Source: an uncultured Rhodobiaceae bacterium (GTDB lineage Bacteria; Pseudomonadota; Alphaproteobacteria; RS24). Taken from it: 8,866 nt of DNA. The stretch is from positions 1-8,866 of the forward strand of contig CAJWBV010000023.1 of NCBI GenBank assembly GCA_913020275.1, written 5' to 3'. Every line of letters begins with the position of its first letter. Within the stretch, counting starts at the first letter, position 1. The notes beneath the pieces are model-generated. The model had not been told where the DNA came from, searched no databases, and saw nothing but the letters and a program-made list of their open reading frames with translations. Positions 4,534 to 8,866 of this stretch are shown here, in pieces. A program made the translations under genes and the position numbers.

Positions 4534-6945
4534 GTGAAGCACCCGATTGATTTTACCGCCGATGCCGAGGCTTTAATTGACCGAATGGATCTGGATGTCC
4601 GCGCGTCATTGCTTTCGGGCAGCAGTTTCTGGCATTTGCAAGATGTTGCCGAACACGGATTGCGGAAGACTATGGTGTCCGATGGCCCGCATGGATTGCG
4701 CAAGCAATCAGCTCATGCCGACCATCTCGGCATGCAGTCCTCTGTGCCGGCCACATGCTTTCCGACCGCAGTCACGCTGGCTTCAAGCTGGGATACCGAC
4801 CTGATTGCCGAGGTCGGCGTCGCAATTGGTCGCGAATGTCAGGCGGAAGACGTTGCCGTTTTGCTCGGCCCAGGCGTCAATATCAAACGTAGCCCTCTGT
4901 GCGGACGCAACTTCGAATATTATAGCGAAGATCCCTATCTGACCGGAGCCATGGCCGTGGCCTTTATTGCCGGTGTGCAGTCTACCGGCACAGGCACCAG
5001 CATCAAACACTTCGCCGTGAACAATCAGGAAGCCCAGCGCATGGTTGTTGATACGCTGGTCGATGCGCGAACCTTGCACGAAATCTACCTGCCAGCCTTC
5101 GAACTTGCTGTGCGGCAGGCACAACCTTGGACGGTGATGTGCGCCTACAACCGCCTTAATGGCAGTTATTGCAGTGAAAACAAAATCCTGACCAAGGATA
5201 TCTTGCGCGACCGTTGGGGCTTTCAGGGCTTGGTCGTCACCGATTGGGGCGCCGTCAATGACCGCCCGCAAGGGGTCGCCGCCGGGCTTGATTTGGAAAT
5301 GCCCGGCAGTGGCGGCTTAAACGATTGCGCCGCAGCCGATGCCGTGCGCGCCGGTGTTCTGGAAGAGGCTGACCTGAACACTGCGGCGCGCAATGTGACC
5401 GCGCTTATTCTGGCAAGCGAAAATAACAGCGCCGCGCCGGAGGTGGATTTTGATGCCCATCACGCGCTGGCCCGACGCGCCGCGCGCGAAGGCGCGGTTT
5501 TGTTAAAAAACAATGATGCCACGTTACCGTTCAAAAAATCCGGCAAGCTCGCTGTTATCGGTGCTTTTGCCGAAGCCCCAAGGTTTCAGGGAGCCGGCAG
5601 TTCACAAGTCAATGCCACGCAAATCGACAAGCCACTGGACATGTTTGCCGCCGCATTGGATGGAGCCGGTGAGGTGGCATACGCTAAAGGTTTTGACCCG
5701 GAAACCGCCGAAACCGATGAGAAGCTGATCGCCGAGGCGGTGGCATGTGCCGAAGCCGCGGATCAGGTAATTGTAATGGTCGGCCTGCCACCCTTGTTTG
5801 AGGCCGAAGGCTTTGATCGGGGGCATTTGCGCCAGCCCGCCCAGCTTGATGCGCTTGTCGCGGCGGTTGCCAAAGCTAATCCGGCTTGCGCTGTTGTATT
5901 GTCGAACGGAGCGCCGATCGAAATGCCGTGGATCGACACTGTTCCAGCAGTGCTGGAGATTTATCTGGCAGGTCAAGCCGGAGCGGGTGCGCTGTGCGAT
6001 TTGGTGTTCGGCGAGGTATCGCCCAGCGGCAAGCTGGCCGAAACCTTTCCGCTGGCGCTCAATGATTGCCCGGCGCAGGAAAATTTTGCCACCCATCCGC
6101 GCCAAATCATTTACCGCGAAGGGTTGAATGTCGGCTATCGGCATTTTGTAACGCATGAAACGCCGGTTTTGTTTCCGTTCGGTCATGGCTTGAGCTACAC
6201 GACATTCGCCTATTCAAATTTGCGCGTGTCGGGCGATACTTCTGCCCATGGACTAAACCTTGAAGTGCGCGTCGACATCACCAATTCCGGCTTATGCGCC
6301 GGTGCCGAGATTGTCCAGCTTTATGTGCGCGATGTCGAAGCCAGCGTCTACCGACCGGACCGCGAGTTAAAGGCGTTCAGAAAACTTTATCTGGGCGTAG
6401 GCGAGACTGCCACCTGCACGCTGGTTCTCGACCGGCGAAGTTTCGCCTTTTTCGACATTGGTGCCGATGATTGGGTTGTCGAGCCCGGCGCCTTTGAATT
6501 GCTGGTCGGTGCCTCTTGCACCGACATTCGTCAATCGATCAACATTGACCTGAACGGCGACACGCGGCGCAACACGCCGAAAACACAAGAAACGCCTTAT
6601 GTGACCATGACCGACAACGAGTTGGCGGCGCGTGGCCTCCACGTTACGGTGGCCGAAAGCGTAAAGCCGTATCACGCCAATACAACGCTGGCCGACATCC
6701 AGCACCACTGGCTTGGAAAACGCATTGTCGCCATGGTGTTCAAAGCCATTGAGGGCACGCTTGGGCCAACCAAAACCGACAGTCCCGTCATGATCAAAAT
6801 GCGCAATGAAATGGTTTTGTCCATGCGGCTGAACACGGTGCGAATTATGAGCGGCGGCGCATTGAGCGAAAAGCGTTTCAGATTATTGCTGGATTTGCTC
6901 AATAATCGCTGGGCGCATTTTTTCGTGGGGCTGTTTCGGCGTTAG
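4534..6945 (+). CDS. glycoside hydrolase family 3 beta-glycosidase (probable beta-glucosidase), cytoplasmic
   Basis: This 803-residue retaining GH3 enzyme cleaves a terminal beta-linked sugar, probably glucose. Residues about 14-295 form the TIM-barrel-like domain, with SDGPHG (49-54), GRNFEYYSEDPYLTG (124-138), KHFAVNNQE (158-166), and the nucleophile Asp237 in VVTDWGA. Residues about 305-555 form the alpha/beta sandwich, with LLKN (323-326), the likely acid/base Glu425 in EAEGFDR, and FPFGHGLSYTTF (547-558). A fibronectin-III-like domain follows (about 575-665). There is no PA14 insertion and no signal peptide, so it should act in the cytoplasm on imported glycosides. A tail of about 130 residues (675-803) ends in MSGGALSEKRF...LLDLLNNR, which resembles tails on intracellular GH3 enzymes of Firmicutes as I recall them. 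Translation likely starts at GTG. The gene converges on the oxidoreductase fusion with 15 bases between them. Exact sugar specificity is not readable; beta-xylosidase or N-acetylglucosaminidase is less likely. Confidence 0.92.
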   Translation: MKHPIDFTADAEALIDRMDLDVRASLLSGSSFWHLQDVAEHGLRKTMVSDGPHGLRKQSAHADHLGMQSSVPATCFPTAVTLASSWDTDLIAEVGVAIGRECQAEDVAVLLGPGVNIKRSPLCGRNFEYYSEDPYLTGAMAVAFIAGVQSTGTGTSIKHFAVNNQEAQRMVVDTLVDARTLHEIYLPAFELAVRQAQPWTVMCAYNRLNGSYCSENKILTKDILRDRWGFQGLVVTDWGAVNDRPQGVAAGLDLEMPGSGGLNDCAAADAVRAGVLEEADLNTAARNVTALILASENNSAAPEVDFDAHHALARRAAREGAVLLKNNDATLPFKKSGKLAVIGAFAEAPRFQGAGSSQVNATQIDKPLDMFAAALDGAGEVAYAKGFDPETAETDEKLIAEAVACAEAADQVIVMVGLPPLFEAEGFDRGHLRQPAQLDALVAAVAKANPACAVVLSNGAPIEMPWIDTVPAVLEIYLAGQAGAGALCDLVFGEVSPSGKLAETFPLALNDCPAQENFATHPRQIIYREGLNVGYRHFVTHETPVLFPFGHGLSYTTFAYSNLRVSGDTSAHGLNLEVRVDITNSGLCAGAEIVQLYVRDVEASVYRPDRELKAFRKLYLGVGETATCTLVLDRRSFAFFDIGADDWVVEPGAFELLVGASCTDIRQSINIDLNGDTRRNTPKTQETPYVTMTDNELAARGLHVTVAESVKPYHANTTLADIQHHWLGKRIVAMVFKAIEGTLGPTKTDSPVMIKMRNEMVLSMRLNTVRIMSGGALSEKRFRLLLDLLNNRWAHFFVGLFRR

Positions 6946-6960
6946 CTTTGACCGCGCAAT

Positions 6961-8866
6961 TTAACTGCGCAAATCAAGCCAGTTCACTTCGTCATCACTC
7001 AGTACAATATTGCAGGCAGCAACACTGTCGGCCAATTGCATCGGCGTGCGCGGCCCGATAAGTGCCGCCGTCGGAAACGGCTGGTGCAGCACATAAGCCA
7101 ACGCAATATGCAGGGCAGATGTATTTTTGCGTCTGGCCAACTCAATGGCACGTGTGCGCCGCTCAAAATTTTCAGGCGACCCCCAAACGCGGTGCATCTC
7201 GTCAAGCGTCGGGTCTGCGCCATGGCGCGCCGCCGACAGGGGCCGGTTTTCCCAATCGAGAAAAAACCCACGCGCCTGCGCCGACCAAGGAAACAGTGCG
7301 ACCCCCGTGCGTATATGCCAGTCGCGGAAATCATCTGTCGAACTCGCAAGGCAGCCCTCCCAAACCGGCTCTTCCATGCGCGCCAGCGAGAAATTATTGC
7401 TTACCAGCGAAAACCCGGAACCTCCCTTGGATTGTGCGTATTCATTGGCCGCATCAATGCGCGCGGCCGTCCAGTTGGAACCACCAAAGACGCGTATGCG
7501 CCCCTTATCCATTTCGGCGTGCAGTGCATCAACCCATTCGGCAATCGGAATATCGGGGTTGTCGCGGTGCAGGCAGTAAATATCCAGATAATCCGTCTGC
7601 AACCGGTCAAGGGACTCTTCAAGTTGGCGCGCCATGGCATCAGGCGTGCAGTCTGGGGGATGGGCGCCCTTGCCGAGAATGACCACATTTTCACGCATCC
7701 CGCGGGCCTTAATCCAAGCCCCCAACGCCTTTTCGCTCATGCCGCCGCTGTAAATATGCGCGGTGTCGAAGCATGTGCCGCCCTGCTCAAAAAACGCATC
7801 GGCCATCGCTGCCATGGTCGCCGCATCAATTTGGTTGTCCGTGCCCAGCACCAGCCGCGACACCGGCTTTTCCAGCCCGTTTAACTGCAATACGGGCATG
7901 GCACCATAACGACCCGCTCGCGGTGATCGAGCATCAAATCCGTTGACATCAAGCACATCCGCCGCATAAGTGACGCCGCCCGCCTCGCGCCAGCGGTCCA
8001 GCCAATAGGCGGTGTTAATCGAAAAATCGGGCGACACAAATTCGGACGCCCCCTCCCCGCGCAACATGCATTCAGCCACATGGTCGGCCTCGACCGCATA
8101 GAGCGGTCTTGTCTCATCGCTTTCGTAAATCCGCTGCGTGCCATCTTCCAGCGTGATGATGACCGCCTGATTATCCGGCCCCGAATGCCAGGGCCGGTCA
8201 ATGGTCATTGTGCCCTTGGAGCCCGTTACGCAGATCTGCCATGGAATTTCAGTGTCAACCGCACAATGGAGCTCGGCCGAAAAATCCCCATAATCAAGCT
8301 GCGCGCGCGCTTCGGCATCGACTTTCGTGGGTGCCAAGCGCGCCTCGCCCGTAAGCGATGCGGGTTCACCCAGCAAAAACCGCGCTGCGGTCAGCGGATA
8401 AATGCCGATATCGAGAATACCGCCACCAGCGCGGTCACGATTGTAAAGCCGGTGTTCTGGGGTGAACGGAAACGCAAACCCAAAGCTCGACGAAAAGCCC
8501 GTCACCGTGCCGATTTCACCGTCATCCAGCAGTTTGCGGGCAAGGTGCATGCGCGGATGCATGACATACATCAGCGCCTCCACCAGCAGCACGCCATTGC
8601 GCGCCGCCGCTCCATAAAGGCTCAAAACCTCGCCCTGGTTCAGCCCCAGCGGTTTTTCGCATAAGGTTGCCTTGCCCGCTTCAAGGGCACGATGCGCCCA
8701 TATGACGTGCGCGTCATGCGGCGTGGCGATGTAGACCGCGTCAATATCGTCGCGCGCCAGAAGCGCGGCATAATCTTCACAGGCTGTGCCGCCATGCATG
8801 TCGCAAAATTCTTGTGCCCGCGCCGGCGTGCGGCTTGCGACGCCTGCCAGTGTTCCGTAATGGCTG
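6961..8866 (-). CDS. Gfo/Idh/MocA oxidoreductase fused to aldo/keto reductase (5' end outside window)
   Basis: One uninterrupted frame encodes two NAD(P)-dependent redox enzymes. It stays open to the right edge: 22 codons before the ATG at 8799 read GTLAGVASRTPARAQEF, the normal second strand of a Gfo/Idh/MocA Rossmann fold, so the true start and the GxGxxG turn lie off-window. In visible-residue numbering (634), the first half has IDAVYIATPHDAH (41-53), EKPLG (70-74) with the catalytic-type Lys71, and GGGILDIGIYPL (147-158), which resembles dihydrodiol dehydrogenase-type members. A linker near 312-322 leads to an aldo/keto reductase barrel with the complete tetrad: Asp367 and Tyr372 (FDTAHIYSGG), Lys399 (ILGKGAH) and His433 (YCLHRDNP). 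IGPRTPMQL (603-611) is the cofactor phosphate-loop region. Sugars or sugar-derived ketones are plausible substrates. No ribosome binding site precedes the internal Met at the junction, so this is not two overlapping genes. Confidence 0.88.
   Translation of the reverse strand, partial: SHYGTLAGVASRTPARAQEFCDMHGGTACEDYAALLARDDIDAVYIATPHDAHVIWAHRALEAGKATLCEKPLGLNQGEVLSLYGAAARNGVLLVEALMYVMHPRMHLARKLLDDGEIGTVTGFSSSFGFAFPFTPEHRLYNRDRAGGGILDIGIYPLTAARFLLGEPASLTGEARLAPTKVDAEARAQLDYGDFSAELHCAVDTEIPWQICVTGSKGTMTIDRPWHSGPDNQAVIITLEDGTQRIYESDETRPLYAVEADHVAECMLRGEGASEFVSPDFSINTAYWLDRWREAGGVTYAADVLDVNGFDARSPRAGRYGAMPVLQLNGLEKPVSRLVLGTDNQIDAATMAAMADAFFEQGGTCFDTAHIYSGGMSEKALGAWIKARGMRENVVILGKGAHPPDCTPDAMARQLEESLDRLQTDYLDIYCLHRDNPDIPIAEWVDALHAEMDKGRIRVFGGSNWTAARIDAANEYAQSKGGSGFSLVSNNFSLARMEEPVWEGCLASSTDDFRDWHIRTGVALFPWSAQARGFFLDWENRPLSAARHGADPTLDEMHRVWGSPENFERRTRAIELARRKNTSALHIALAYVLHQPFPTAALIGPRTPMQLADSVAACNIVLSDDEVNWLDLRS

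Noticed and set aside
4783..5271. Minus-strand open frame of 162 codons opposite the GH3 gene, and a similar one at 5602-6186
   Set aside because: Both are antisense to highly conserved GH3 motifs and have no recognisable protein features.
6954..6970. GCGCA...TGCGC hairpin in the gap between the GH3 and fusion genes, as a terminator
   Set aside because: The stem has only five pairs, no T tract follows on either strand, and it overlaps the stop codon of the fusion gene.
7036..7884. Long plus-strand open frames (up to 282 codons) opposite the fusion gene
   Set aside because: They are antisense shadows of a GC-rich coding gene. The translations are Arg/Cys/Pro-rich, with no domain and no ribosome binding site.
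7960..8000. A possible split of the fusion into two separate genes near the domain junction
   Set aside because: The frame is continuous through the junction and no Shine-Dalgarno sequence precedes the internal Met codons there.

Overview
The window reads as chromosomal DNA from a Gram-negative bacterium, most likely an alphaproteobacterium. The grounds are an outer-membrane TonB-dependent receptor with a cleavable signal peptide, strong GGAG-type ribosome binding sites, moderately high GC outside the receptor gene, and a gene mix (GST, DUF1330, TauD/TfdA dioxygenase, Gfo/Idh/MocA) common in that class. The class assignment is inference; no rRNA or other marker is present.

Layout: bases 3-125 may hold the last 40 codons of a gene that starts before the window. 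A ZnuD-like zinc receptor gene (157-2169, +) follows and ends at a hairpin with A and T tracts on both sides, which can serve as a terminator for both strands. Next come a GST-fold protein with a beta-rich C-terminal extension (2226-3140, -), a DUF1330 protein (3207-3515, +), a TauD-like dioxygenase (3528-4382, -), a cytoplasmic GH3 beta-glycosidase (4534-6945, +), and a Gfo/Idh/MocA plus aldo/keto reductase fusion (6961 to beyond the right edge, -). The five complete genes and the right-hand partial gene alternate strictly in strand, so apart from the possible gene at the left edge none shares a simple operon with another. The intergenic gaps are short (12-133 bases), and no stretch over 300 bases lacks a gene.

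Function: three themes are visible. The first is metal uptake at the outer membrane, through a receptor with a Glu/His-rich loop. The second is small-molecule redox or detoxification and possibly sulfonate-type oxidation (GST, DUF1330, TauD-like). The third is intracellular sugar metabolism: the GH3 enzyme would release a sugar from an imported glycoside, and the neighbouring two-domain oxidoreductase is a plausible partner for oxidising or epimerising it. The GH3 and fusion genes converge and are not co-transcribed, so that link is inference.

The most unusual item is the single-chain Gfo/Idh/MocA-AKR fusion with both active sites apparently intact. The other genes belong to known families. 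No mobile element, CRISPR array, tRNA, rRNA or clear defence system was found.
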